NCBI GenBank assembly: GCA_036346275.1
Contig: JAYEVK010000156.1
Location: 62,001-126,000, forward strand
Reading direction: 5' to 3'
Length of the DNA stretch: 64,000 nucleotides
Source: Otatea glauca
Lineage: Eukaryota > Streptophyta > Magnoliopsida > Poales > Poaceae
Shown here: positions 33,250 to 45,165 of the stretch, piece after piece
How the letters are laid out: every line of letters starts with the position of its first letter
Numbering within the stretch: position 1 is the stretch's first letter
Program-made: the position numbers and the translations under genes
Notes under the pieces: generated by a model
Told to the model about the DNA's origin: nothing
The model's input: only the letters and a program-made list of their open reading frames with translations
The model's database searches: none

Positions 33250-36200
33250 TGTAACATCCTGAAAAATGGAATAATATAAAAATTCATATTTTGAATTTGA
33301 ATATAATTATTTCTGATTTTTCATGACATGATTGGAATTTATTTGGATTTCTTTGGATTTTTGTGTTGAATGAAAAATCAAACAACTAGAATTAAAGAAT
33401 GGATAATGGTGAAAAGATAAAATGGTAAAAGATAAATTTTGGAAAAATTACCATAGAACCTTAACCTCTCTGGTAAGTCAGTAAAATCAAGAAGTAAGAT
33501 TTTGTGCACAGAAAAATGGATAAATAAAATTTATGTCACCTCTTTTTGACTAGAAACAGTGCTAGTCAGAATTAATGAAAAATATTCGAAGATTATCTGG
33601 ATCTGGAAAAATTACCAAAGAACCCTCAGTGCAGTGTTTACACCTGGTAAAAATCTTAGGAATTGATCATGTCGGCAGAGCCCTCTAATAATTCAAAAAC
33701 AGAGACCATCAAAAACTAGAAATTCTCATGTCAGAATTTCTATAAAATAACTACCCAATATTTTGAGTTGAAAATTTTACAGAGACATTCTTGACCTAGG
33801 TATAACCCCTCATAAAAGTTTCAAAAATTAATAATAAGGTTTGAACCTTTAAATAAATACAAAACCGAAATTCAAATCTTGTACAAGTCTACAGTGTCAG
33901 AATTTTAAATAATTAATTACAAGATATTTTGACCTACAAATTTTACTGAGGTAAGAAGACTACCAGTAGAGACCAGTCAAAAAGTTTCACAAAATTACGC
34001 AGTGATCTGATGGCCGTTTAATGCTCACATGGAGCTGTCTAGTGAAGCTTATCACTTTGGCTCGAATTCTCTCACCGACGTGTGGGGCCATCACTTTTCC
34101 GTAACGGTTGGTGGCGGCGACGGAAAACGCCACTCTCTATGCCAGTGGCCCGGGACTCACTGTCACCCCTGAATTCACTGCCCTCCTCCTTTTCCCCTCG
34201 CTTGAGACAACGCGAAGAACTCTCTCGAGCCTCGCTTTTCCTCGCCGATCCAATGCATCTTCGCGCCACTCCTGCCTGACCGAGCCACGCCTGCCCTTGG
34301 TCTCTGCGCGCCATACCTCGGTCAGTCTCGCATCAAATCGCTGCCGGCGAGACGTGCGCCACTTCACCAGAGAGCGCCAGAACCGCCGCAACTCCCTCTC
34401 GCCGTTCAAATCCTGTGCAACCCGAGTCCTCCGGCTATAAATAGCTCGTGTGCAGCACCTTGAGGCTTCCCCTTCTCCTCATTCACTCCCAGAACCAAGA
34501 AATCAAGCCGAAACTCAGGAGCTTCTCCATTTTGCCAGAAAACCGAAAAAGGGGGAGAATCGCGATTGAGCAAAAACCGGTACGTATCAATCGAATTCAT
34601 TGCACCCGAGGCATCTTTGGGCATCACTGAGCCTATCCTGCTCATCAATTTCAGCTTCCCTCTGCTGATCAATCTTCACCACTGCGCTCGTTTCTTCCCC
34701 ACGACCGGCCGACGGTGGCAGCCCAGCCCGCCGCCCCTCCGGCCCGGCCAACCGGAAAAATGGAACCCCGGAGTTGCGTGGATACCTAAACTGCTACCGA
34801 TTCCACCGGAGTTCGCTTCCTCTTCGTCTCCGGCGAGCTCTTCTTCATTCCGCCGCATGCCGCCGGTGGCAGGCCTCCTCGGCCATCCCCGCCGGTGACC
34901 GGCACCTCCCCCAGGCGCGCCATGGTCCACTGGTGCTAGCCGTGGCCTTCACCGCGCCGGAATCTCGCCGGAGCATCGCCGGCGAGCAGCCCTAGCCGCC
35001 GCTCTGTTTTTCCTCATCGACCGCGGGCCCCCTCATCGACCCGGACAAGCAACGTCAGTTCTACGGTGAAATCGCTTTCCAAATTATGAAAACGTAATTC
35101 TCATTTTTTCGATTATTTTGTATACGAATTAATTCAAACATTTATAACTTTTGTATTGTAGCTCCAAATGAAGTGAAATAAAATTCTTAATTGTCTAAAA
35201 TCTAGTTCTTTCAGAATATGCAATAACATTTTGAAAACCTCCACTGGTTAAATTTGAAATTCAAATTTGAAAGAAAGGGCTAAAAACACACTTTATATTA
35301 AAATGTTGTAAACAAACTTTAGGTAGAATGAAACTAAATTTAGTGAAACACTCTACTTCGGAGTTCAAATATACAAAAATATTTAAGTTTCATTATTGTT
35401 TGAATTACTTTCTATTAAAGATTATAATCAATGCATTAGAAATTCAAATATACATAATTTGAGTAAAAGAAATATAGAATAAGTAAAATTGACTTCTAAA
35501 TAATATCATGGCAGTAGAATACCTTACTGTTCCAAAATAATTAATAAATGAACTTGATTTGAATTAACTTGAAAAGAATGAAATAGCTTAAACATAAAAT
35601 GTGTAAATGTATATGGATAGAAAGCTAAATATGTTAGAATATGGGTCAAATGAATTCGAGTAATCACTAAACTAAATTTATCATACCTCTGGTAGTATAA
35701 GGTTTCCAGATGTAAAATAATATTTAAAAGTTTATTACATAGAACAGTAAGTGATAAATAATTAAAGTGTTAATAATTGCATAATTGGAATAGTTGTAAC
35801 TATTACAAATAAACTTCAAATTTGACAAAACCAAATTTAATAGCCTTGAAAAATAGTAACCCTGCTGTGAATACAAAAATACCTTATGTTTATACTAGGT
35901 TGAAATAAAATAAGGTTAAACCCTAATGAATCCTTATAGGAAAAACATCGCGGATAAAAGCCATTTGTCGCGAAACCAACTTTAAATCACTTCTAGTGTC
36001 ATGCCCTATTAATGCCTGAAAAATGGATAAATTATCCTAGGCGGTGTAGTCGCAACCTTATATCAAAAGCTGAGCTGTAGTCGAGTAGTAAATTGAACTA
36101 TCAAGCCTTTTCATCGATCCGTAGAACCTCTCGTCTAAATGCAAATGTATTAGAAATCAGTTTAGAAATGATATTTAGGATATGGTATACCATATTCTAG

Positions 36201-38609
36201 AAAAATATTTCATTTACAACTTTCATTTCAATTAAATCCTGCTAGTTGAATACCCCTAAAAAGTATGATTGTCGTAACCTTTAATGTCATATAAGCGTTT
36301 TCAACTAAGAAAATAATGTCTCGTCTAAAAGCTAAAATGTATAAAATCAGTCTGATATGTTGTTCAAAGTATATGCTATCTAATTCCGAAGAAATAACCT
36401 TATTTCATCATGTTTTACATATAAACTGTAATAGTCAAATAACCCTTCGTTCTATGTTTAGCGAACCCTACATAATAAGGATTAAGTGAACTTTGTAATA
36501 AGGAATTTGAAGTTAATAAATTTGTATCACCAGAACCTTCTTAAAAACTATAAATAAATCTAATTAGCTACCTTATCAGTCATAACCTGCTCAGATCGTT
36601 TCTTATGCAAATCACTTAAAGAATTAAGTATGTTTTGCATAACTCCTTTAATTAGTATTTCAATTCTTTTAATCCAAATAATTTTAGCATCTATAATTGA
36701 AGTTCTAAATACTAGAATTCATAATTTTAGCCTCTTGAATTAAGTAAATCAAGAGAAGATAATCTATAAAAGAAACCTGTTTCGTTATCTCAAAACCATT
36801 AAGAATATGAATTTGTAAGTATCTAAATCATGAGGTCGTAAATAATTCAAACCCTAAATCATCCTGTTTATGCAATGAATCTTTATTTGATTTTCTGTCT
36901 ATCTTCTTTTCGCCTTTATTGAAGTTTATTATTTGCTATTTTCCGATCAATCGGCGTGTAGAATTCGACGTCCCTTCCTCGCCGTTGCCTCCGTTATTCT
37001 GCGATCGCGTCTTCGTAAATAAGCGATATATGAGCAAGGCAAGCACCCTCCTTTGACCATCTTGATCCCGAATTTAATTTGCATTGTTTATTAAAATGTT
37101 TTATGCATACGTTTACTTTTTGTAAATTGCTATTTTGTGGTCTTGGTAGTTATACCTATTGTCTCATGAAACTTCCTTGATAAGTATGAATATGTGAACC
37201 TTGATAACCATAGATTAAGCTTAGACAATTACTTAATATCGCCATGGGTATATGCGATTACTTTTATCCATGCTTAGCCATGCTTTTAGATCAAATAATG
37301 ATGATGATGATCAGATCAAAATGTGTTCTTTGTGAAATGGAAAATGTTGTCATTGTAGTTGTTGGCTATGGGTATTTTGATTAAAAACCCAAAATAAAAC
37401 TATGGTTTCGATGCGGGCGATTATTGGCAATAGCCGGAGGTGCAGAGGATTTGCACGTAGTTAGGGTGGAGTATCGCCGTGTCAAATTTAAGGACCGAAC
37501 TCGGTGTTGTATGATCCAAGATAATTCGTGCAAACCACAAGTGTTGTTATGGGGCTTCCTTAAACCAATTAAGTTATCTAGTTTAACTTTGCACATTGGT
37601 AGGTGAAGCGAGACGGGCTTTCCTTTCGGGTTTGCTCGACGGGTGCCCACACCGAGGTGTTGGGAACAACACTTACCAATATAACGGTGTGCGCCACGTC
37701 TATGGGGAGTTCCAACATTCCTATGCTCGAGTTCTTCCGGTTTAGCGTGGGTTTTATCGTCCGGTCTTTGGTGCAAAGTTAGATTAGATAATGTAAAGGT
37801 TTTCGTCATGAACATTACGGCCACACGCTTAAAGTCGTGAAACATGCGGCAAAAAGAAAAGGTCATGACTTGTGGGAAAAGTTGTACACCTCTGCAGTGT
37901 AAATCTAATCGATTAGCCGTCCCCTCGGTCATGGGAAACTTGGTGAACTTGCACTAGTTAAATGTTTAATTTTCTAAAATGGGTTGTGGATGGAACTTGT
38001 TTAGTAGCTTTTGTTTTCATGTCAAAGGATCGACATTGATGGATTCCATTTCTGGATTATTCGATATTCACGATGGGTAGTGAATATATTACTTATGCTT
38101 TACTTATTTCATATCAGTCAATTATGCTTTTACAAATTCCGTTTGTAAATAACTTGTTTTACAATGTCAATTCTGCTTTATGCAAATTAACTGTAGTAGC
38201 CTCCTTTGAAATGGCCTGCATATATATTAGGCTTTGCTCAAGTCTTGCGGAGTACGATTGTACTCACCCTTGCTTATATGTAGTTTCTAGGTGGTTAAGT
38301 TGTCGAGCTTCGAAGGTTCCTTTTCGTCGCAGATTGCGGGTTTTTCTTCGTCGAATCTTTCTAGAGATTATGCCTTGTCGGTTGCCTACGGGTGTTGGAT
38401 GGGCACACTACAAGACTTTGCTTCTTTTGCTGCTTATTCTCTGATTTGTAAGAGTTTTATTTATGTAATAGCTTCCGCTTAATAATATTTGTTGTATGGT
38501 TGTGATTCCAATTGGTGTATGTGCGTACTAGCTACTGATCATGGGACTAGTACGGAAATGCACATTAGATTTCCATTTTTGTAAGTTTGTAAAAATGGGG
38601 GTCGTTACA
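33250..38609 (+). mobile_element. Very long gypsy solo LTR (Tekay-like), TSD GCGTA
   Basis: Starts TGTAACATCC and ends GGGGGTCGTTACA; GCGTA flanks both sides (33245-33249 and 38610-38614). Length is 5360 bp. A TATA box, GGCTATAAATAG, lies near 34433, giving a U3 of about 1.2 kb. Sequence such as GAGCAAGGCAAGCACCCTCC (near 37032) and GTACGATTGTACTCACCC (near 38252) is familiar from Tekay-type LTRs. No PBS, gag or pol is present, so it is a solo LTR. It lies just downstream of the helicase stop codon. ORFs within, including those at 34072-34930 and 37381-37932, are taken as spurious. Confidence 0.8.
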
Positions 38610-38869
38610 GCGTATCACTTGTGGACACCTGCATTCATCTTCATAAAGCGCATTTCCATGTTACACGACAAAAAAATCGAAACTAGTAATATGAAATCTC
38701 GCAGTTCTGCAAGACTGACCTGTATAAGACGACCTGTTTATTACTAGCTATAGTGCGCAGCCTGTTTGCCCTAGACAACTCCAAAATTCGTACCAATATG
38801 GGCCAGCATACTATTGACCATGCTAGATGATGCTCCAAATGTGGATTCAAGATCTACTTTGATGGTAGA
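38610..38869 (-). other. Helicase 3' UTR (proximal part)
   Basis: About 255 bp directly downstream of the helicase stop on the minus strand, cut by the solo LTR at 38609. No ORF. Confidence 0.5.
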
Positions 38870-39542
38870 CTATTTTGATCGCAGACCGGGAATATTGCTC
38901 AGTCCCATCTTTCTAAGGACAAGCTTGGGCACTGCAAGAGGGTTATTAAGAATCTCCAACAGAATTCTCTAAATTTGGATCTCATATTCATATATACAGA
39001 ATTCTCTAAAAAGATTCATTCCCTCTCCAACAGCATTCCCCAAATCCCAGTCTCTATTTTCTCCCTCCTATATTATAATGATATTTCATAACCACCATAT
39101 GAGCAACGTTTATTTTTTAGCGGGCAAAATTAGAATGGCTATTTTTAAATGCGAGAATTTAAAATTTGAAATTTATTCTAACGGCCATAGTACCAGCTAT
39201 GTTGTAACGGTCACCTGCAGTTTTTTTGTACCAGCTATATTGTAACTAGAGTCTTTAAATAATTAAGTTTATAAAAGCTATAGAAAATAAGTTTATAAGT
39301 CGTACAACATAAATTCATACAACAAAAGTTCGGAATAAGTTAGTTCATGCAACATAAATTCATATGCAATTATAATTCATACAACATAGGTAATGCTTAA
39401 CCAGATCTATTACATCTTCTAGCTATTATGTTACTCTACAAGCTCATATAGTACTATATTTGTAGCTCAGTGCAGCGACTTAGATCAATACCCATAATTC
39501 TCTTCTCCTAGACCATTTTCTTGAATTCAAGTTTATTTTTCA

Positions 39543-41173
39543 TTAATTCAAGCCTCTCTCTTGCTCAATGCTCACTTGTTCTTCTGCAATCCTCTCATGT
39601 TCTTGTGCATATAGTCGTTTGTATCGCTCATCTTTTTTTCTCTCTTTCATAATCTCAAGTTCTCTCTTTTCCTTTCTCAAATTTTGTAATGCCTCTATGT
39701 AAAGATTTACTATTAGAACACTTTTTTTACCTCGATATAATCGTTCTTTCACCGCCTTACGTCCAATTTGTCTGCTTAAGTCATCATTTTTTGTACTACA
39801 AGAATACTCGCCAAGATGAATTACATTAGAGCTAACAGGACTAGAAGACTCCGGACTTGCACTACTTGATGTATTTTGCTTTTTATGAGATAATCGAGAA
39901 CACCACTTAAGATGGTGTTACAAAACATTCCAGCAATGCAAGAATGCAAATGATCGCCCTTCTTCCTCCTGTACACAGTTTTAGCTTACATAATCTGTAC
40001 AACCATACAAACAACTATATGAGCAAACCATCTATTACAGATCATAGACCAACCTTGTCCTGCTCAGTTATTCTGCTTTGATTTCGACGCTCAATCCGAT
40101 CATGACACCCACAAAACTTGTTAACTATTTCTTGAATAATAGACTAACGATGCGTCAACGAAATCTGTTGTGAACGATCTGAGGTGAAAGTCTTATTCTC
40201 ATGGAAGTAGTCATATATTCTTCTTCAATAAGTGGCACGAGATTGTTGGTTCCCTTGAACTACATCGATACTAACGTTAAGCCATGCAGACACTTACAAA
40301 TTGTCTTCTTTTTCGAAGAAATTTTTTGATCTTCTATTGTTTGATCTCATTTGGGGACTATCCGTATGCACCGAAGATGGTTACGAACTAATTGAACTTT
40401 CTTGTAGAGAAGGTTAAGAACTATCTGTCGGGGACTGGTTACCCCGCACAGGCAATGACCGCCGAGCCCGGGCTCACTCGACCAAGGCCCGAGCTCACTC
40501 GACCAAGACTCGAGCTCACCCGACCAAGGACTGGGCTCACTCGACCAAAGACCCAGCTCGCTATTAAGGTCGAGCCCGAAGGACTCGGTCAGATTGCAGG
40601 AACCGGTGGTTACCAAGTCAAGTAAAAGGCTTTAAAGACGGAGTCAAGCCGAGCGTGGAGGGTACATTCTCGGGGCAGTTACCACACGACTTTACGGTGC
40701 CCCAGATCCGAGTTTGGCACCACGCTCCCGAATTTTTTGGATGAAGCCAATTCTTGTAATGGTCTGTATTAGAGGTATAAAACCTTCCCCTGCGTGGGAC
40801 AAAAGGAGATGGTAAAAACAGGGACAACGCAGGGTAGGGACACGACATACAGAACCGATGCTCGACTTCGGCTCAAGTACCTCTTGTATTCAACCACAGA
40901 ACATCATCGTCTACCTTTCGCCTCCGGGCAAAACTGGAGTAGAGCTATTACCCGTGCTGGGGGCTCGAACCAGTATAACTCCTCGCGTCAACCGCTCTCT
41001 TGTCCTCACCTTTAGCGACGACCAGAGTTCCTCCCCTCGAGCGAGCACGATCTTGGGTTCCACTCCTACATCATTAACCCCCTTCTTGCGGTCAGGCGAT
41101 TCCGATTGTCGACACTATCCCAATTGAATGTATCCCCTCCTTCACTCAACAAGTTAATATAGAAGTCATCCAT
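39543..41173 (-). pseudogene. PIF/Harbinger ORF1 (Myb/SANT-like DNA-binding protein), left arm
   Basis: The start ATG at 41173 gives MDDFYINLLSEG on the minus strand. A solo LTR (40426-41114) interrupts it about 58 bases later. Downstream remnants match the right-arm SANT region. The C-terminal part reads NLYIEALQNLRKEKRELEIM and ERIAEEQVSIEQERGLN to a stop at 39543. ORF1 proteins of PIF/Pong elements bind the transposon ends with the transposase. Frameshifts throughout make it non-functional. Confidence 0.75.
40426..41114 (+). mobile_element. Solo LTR, TGTCGGGGAC family, TSD CTATC
   Basis: 689 bp, begins TGTCGGGGACTGG and ends ATTGTCGACA, flanked by CTATC at 40421-40425 and 41115-41119. TATAAAACCTTCCCC lies near 40776. 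CTCGACCAAGRCYCGAGCTCA is repeated several times at 40470-40560. It shares GGGGGCTCGAACCAGTATAA and a common 3' end with the LTR at 52896-53650. Confidence 0.9.
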
Positions 41174-41339
41174 AATTTCTCTTCTGTCAACAACAAAATT
41201 TCTCAAGTTAACAAACAACATCCATCAACATTAGAAATATTGCAATAAGTCATAACACTTGCGATACATAATAAAATTTCTCTAGTTAGAACATTAAAAG
41301 TACAACACTAATACATAGAATTTTAATAAGTCTTAACAC

Positions 41340-41735
41340 TTACGATACAAGATTAGAACAATCTCGAATCATCACTATCAAATTCAATACCCTCATCTTC
41401 GCAATGTTGCCACAAGTCACGTTACCCTCATCATCACTCTGGTAGTCGCAAGGAAGACACAAATCAGGGTCTATATCCCCTTCAAGGTCATCTTTTTCAG
41501 GCTCTACTTCATCTATTTGCAACAATTCATTTGACTGTATAGAAATCTGCTCAAGGCTGCGAGCTATAGCTTCGATATCAATCACAAAGCTATTGAGTTC
41601 ATTGTCACATGAACATTTGTTAGGACTAAAGTTGTCGTTTGCAATTTTCTTAAGGTCAGATGCGATGCACTTTATTCCTTTTACTGTTCAGGCCAAGGCT
41701 TTACTAAGTTTCTCTGGATCCTTGTCCATCTACAT
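41340..41735 (-). pseudogene. Unrecognised small ORF of the PIF element, left-arm copy
   Basis: From an ATG near 41732 the minus strand reads MDKDPEKLSKALA, then through frame breaks IASDLKKIANDNFSPN, CSCDNELNSFVIDIEAIARS and EPEKDDLEGDIDPDLCLPCD, ending near 41340. The sequence is acidic, and the right arm encodes a matching protein (ATG at 42176). I recognise no domain. Being encoded beside ORF1 in both arms suggests a genuine element or captured gene. Confidence 0.45.
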
Positions 41736-41791
41736 ACATTACAAGGATACTTCTATCAGTATTTATTATGAGTATATAAAAGTTATCATAT

Positions 41792-42064
41792 ACTCATGGA
41801 TCAAGGACATGGAGACAGCAACAACATGTGCTGATGCATTTGAATAAATATTTCTACCAGCCAAACTACACTCATGGATCAAGGACATGGAGACAATAAC
41901 AGCATGTGCTGATGCATTTGAATAAATATTTCTATTAACCAAACCACTTATGGATCAAGGATATGGAGATAGTAACAGCATGTGCCAATGTATTTGAATA
42001 AATATTTCTACCAGCCAAACTAGATATATCTAGTTTGGCCATTTGAATAAATATTTCTACCAGC
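41792..42064. repeat. Tandem repeats and palindrome at the foldback centre
   Basis: Three copies of a 76-78-bp unit start ATGGATCAAGGACATGGAGA at about 41796, 41874 and 41950 (the last diverged), each ending AATAAATATTTCTACCAGCC or similar. They are followed by a perfect 26-bp palindrome, GCCAAACTAGATATATCTAG plus TTTGGC, near 42015-42040, and then by a reverse-complement copy of the unit. Confidence 0.85.
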
Positions 42065-42175
42065 CAAATATTTATTCAATGCATCAGCACATGTTTTTAC
42101 TGTCTCCATGTCCTTATCATAGCTTTTATATAATCGTAATAAATCCTGATAGAAATATCCTTGTAATACATGTAG

Positions 42176-42560
42176 ATGGATAAGGATCCGGAGAAACTCA
42201 GTAAAGGCTTCGCCTGGACAGTAAAAGAAATAGAGTGCATCGCATCAGACCTTAAGAAAATTGCAAAAGATAACTTTAGTCCTAACACATGTTCATGTGA
42301 CAATGAACTCAATAGATTTGTGATTGATATCAAAGCTATAGCTCGTAGCCTTGAGTAGGTTGCCATATAATCAAATGAATTGCTGCAAAGAGATGAAGTA
42401 GAGCCTAAACAAGATGATTTTAAAGGGGATGTAGACCCTGATTTGTGTCTTCCTTGCGACTACTAGAGCGATGACGAGGGTAAACGTGACTTGTGGCAAC
42501 ATTGCAAAGATAAGGGTATTAACTTTGATAGTGACAATTCAAGATTGTTCTAATCCTATA
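42176..42560 (+). pseudogene. Unrecognised small ORF of the PIF element, right-arm copy
   Basis: MDKDPEKLSKGFAWTVKEIE runs on to AIARSLE and a TAG at 42356-42358. The same frame-like similarity then continues with EVEPKQDDFKGDVDPDLCLP and a second stop. This is the mirror copy of 41340-41735. Confidence 0.5.
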
Positions 42561-42714
42561 TCGCAACATATTAAAATTTTATGTATTAGTGTTGTACCTT
42601 TAATGTTCTAATTAAAAAATTATTATTATGTATCGCAAGTGTTACGACTTATTGCAATATTCTAATGTTGATAGATGTTGTTTGTTAACTTGAGAAATTT
42701 TGTTATTGACAGAA

Positions 42715-42926
42715 GAGAAATTATGGATGACTTCTACATTAACATGTTGAATGAGGGAGAGGATGCATTCAATTGTGATGGTCCTCAACCTTCGCAACCA
42801 TCTCCATCTCCCGTGCATACGAGAAATTATGGATGACTTCTACATTAACATGTTGAATGAGGGAGAGGATGCATTCAATTGTGATGGTTCTCAACCTTCG
42901 CAACCATCTCCATCTCCAGTGCATAC
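42715..42926 (+). repeat. 106-bp tandem duplication at the ORF1 start, right arm only
   Basis: GAGAAATTATGGATGACTTC at 42715 recurs at 42821, followed by almost identical sequence including GAGGATGCATTCAATTGTGA. The unit is 106 bp, so the second copy is out of frame with the first. The left arm has a single copy. Confidence 0.9.
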
Positions 42927-43775
42927 GGATAGTCTCCAAATGTGACAAACAATATAAGATCAAAAAATTTCTACAAGAATGAAGACAATTTGTTGGTGTC
43001 CACATGGCTTAACGTTAGTATCGATGCAGTTCAAGTGAATCAACAATCTCGTGCCACTTATTGGAAAATAATATATGACCACTTCCATGAAAACAAGACT
43101 TTCACTTCAGATCGTCCACAACGGACTTCACTTATGCATCGTTAGTCTATTATTCAAGAAGCAGTTAACAAGTTTTATGGGTGTCATGATCGAATTAAGC
43201 TTCGAAATCAAAGCAGGATAACTGAGCAGGTCAAGGTTGGTCCATAATTTGTATCCCTTTCTTTTTTTTAATAGATGATTTGCTCGTATAGTTGTTTGTA
43301 TGGTTGTACAGATTATACAAGCTAAAACTGTGTACCAAGAGAAAGAGTGATCATTTGCGTTCTTGCATTGCTAGAAAGTTTTGCAACACCATCCTAAGTG
43401 GTGTGCTCGCTTATCTCATAAGAAGCAAAAGAAAATCTTCCAGTCCTGTTAGCTCCAATGCAATTCATCTTGATGAGGTTTCTCCTAGTGCAGAAAATGA
43501 TGACTTAAATAAACCAATTGGACATAAGACGGTGAAAAACGATTACGTCGAGGTAAAGAAAGTGTTCCAACAGTAAATCTTTACATAGAGGTATTAGAAA
43601 ATTTGAGAAAGGAAAAGAGGGAACTTGAGATTATGAAAGAGAGAAAAAAATGAGCTATACGAATAACTATGCACAAGAAAAGGAGAGAATTGCACAAGAG
43701 CAAGTGAGAATTGAGCAAAAGAAAGCAAGGCTTGAATTAATGAAAAATAAACTTGAATTCAAGAAAATTGTCTAG
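42723..43775 (+). pseudogene. PIF/Harbinger ORF1 (Myb/SANT-like), right arm
   Basis: ATG codons at 42723 and 42829 (duplicated start) read MDDFYINMLNEGEDAFNCDG. Then come KNFYKNEDNLLVSTWLNVSI and ATYWKIIYDHFHENKTF (SANT-like domain, about 42960-43110) and QEAVNKFYGCHDRIKLRNQS. The C-terminal part has SNAIHLDEVSPSAENDD and a Lys/Glu-rich segment to about 43775. Stops near 42940, 43140 and 43576 and frameshifts are present. This is the inverted copy of 39543-41173. Confidence 0.75.
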
Positions 43776-44302
43776 GAGATAATTATGGGGATTGATATAA
43801 GTCGCTGCACTGAGCCACAAAAATAATACTATATGAGTTTGCAGAGTGACATTATAGCTAGAAGATGTAATAGATTTGGTTGAGCATTACCTACGTTGTA
43901 TGAATTATAATTGCATGTGAACTTATGTTGCATGAACTAAGTTATTCCGAACTTATGTTGTATGAACTTATGTTGTACGAACTTATGAACTTATTTTCTA
44001 TAGTTATCATAAACTTCATTATTTAAAAACTCCCATTACAATATAGACATTACAAAAAAAATGCAGGTAAATTTTAAATTTCTACATTTAAAAATAGTCA
44101 TTCAAATTTTTCCCGCTAAAAAATAAACGTTGCGCATATGGCATATATGAAATATCATTATAATATAGGAGGAAGAAAATAGAGTGTGGGATTTGAGGAA
44201 TGCTGTTGAAGAGGGAAGAGATATAGAGAATAAATCTTTTTAGGAAATACTATATATGGAGAAATAAGGATCCAGATTTAGGGAACACTGCTGAAGATGG
44301 TC

Positions 44303-44685
44303 TAAGGCCATCTCCAGAAGAAACCTCATACGATTCCCTATCTGAAAAAATAAGTAACTGGCTCGAGAAAACGCTCTACAGCAGTATCTCCATCACACTC
44401 CCTATCTTTAGGGAAGGGAGAGAGAAACCCCAAATCTCGGGATTCTCTCTCCCTCCCCAATTCCATTCCCCATCCGCTCGCAGTTCACCGACTAGTTCCG
44501 TCCCGCGCCCACGAGGAATGTCAAGGGGGCCAGCGTCCTGGAGGAGGCGAGTGGCCGCTCCACCACTCCGTCCCGAGACATCGTGGAGTCGGGCATCGCT
44601 CCTTCCCGCGTCGTCGAGGAGACCACGCGTGCTCTCTCGCTCGCTGCGCTTTTGATATCGCAAATCTCTCGCCGCTGCTGCCGCC
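44303..44685 (+). other. Junction between foldback and captured gene fragment
   Basis: TAA (44303-44305) is followed by GGCCATCTCCAGAAGAAAC, which resembles a PIF terminus and could mark another element start. The remainder is CT-rich and looks like a 5' UTR of the U1-70K-like fragment that follows. Confidence 0.4.
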
Positions 44686-45165
44686 ATGGGCAACTTCGGC
44701 AACACGATGATACGGGGCAACCCGAACGGCGGCGTGTAGTCCCGCCCCAAGGGACAGGTCCGCCAGAACATCCAGCAGCTCAAGCTCGTAAGCCCTAAAA
44801 CCTAACCCTACCTTCTTTCCGTCCCCGTTTGCTTCATCTCGATCTGAGGTTTTGCGATTGGGGGCTGGGGAGAAACAGATGGGGCAGGGCCACCCGACGG
44901 GGCTCACACCCAACATACTCAAGCTGTTCGAGCCGCGGCCGCCGCTCGAGTACAAGTCACCCGTCGAGAAGCGCAAGCTGTCGGCTTACACTGGTAATCA
45001 ATTACTGATATTCCATTCCACCTTCGTCATTTGTGTTCTAATTGTGGGGGGAGATAAGAGATTTCATTTGTTTGTAATCGATTGATGGGTGGGGAGTTGA
45101 TCTCCTCATGGATCCTTGCTGTTGATTGCTTGCAGGGATGGCGCAGTTTGCGGTGGTATCCGTAT
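44686..45165 (+). pseudogene. U1-70K (U1 snRNP 70-kDa) gene fragment, first exons only
   Basis: Exon 1 (44686-44787) reads MGNFGNTMIRGNPNGGV, a TAG at 44737-44739, then SRPKGQVRQNIQQLKL, followed by GTAAGC. Exon 2 (44879-44993) reads MGQGHPTGLTPNILKLFEPR and PPLEYKSPVEKRKLSAYTG. Exon 3 starts at 45136 with GMAQF after TTGCAG, then diverges. This is the N-terminus of the spliceosomal U1-70K protein upstream of its RRM. With introns kept, only the first exons present, and a nonsense codon, it is a transduplicated fragment, probably captured by a DNA transposon. Confidence 0.8.

Larger units (their letters stand above)
38950..44302. repeat. 5.35-kb inverted duplication (foldback) of a PIF/Harbinger ORF1 region
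   Basis: The left arm, about 38950-42060 (including a 689-bp solo LTR), and the right arm, about 42064-44302, are reverse complements with interspersed differences. TAA stands at both ends (38947-38949 and 44303-44305). Matching words include the terminal CTCCCTCCTATATTATAATG (39061) against CATTATAATATAGGAGG (44157), ORF1 coding sequence, and central CAATGCATCAGCACATG against CATGTGCTGATGCATT. The arms meet almost without a spacer. Confidence 0.9.

Noticed and set aside
34072..34930. Several overlapping ORFs of 60-110 codons on both strands
   Set aside because: They lie inside a solo LTR in a locally GC-rich leader; they overlap each other in several frames and show no recognisable domain.
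37381..37932. Minus-strand ORF of 183 codons
   Set aside because: It lies inside the same solo LTR, in sequence typical of Tekay-like LTRs; no protein similarity is recognised and codon usage is unremarkable.
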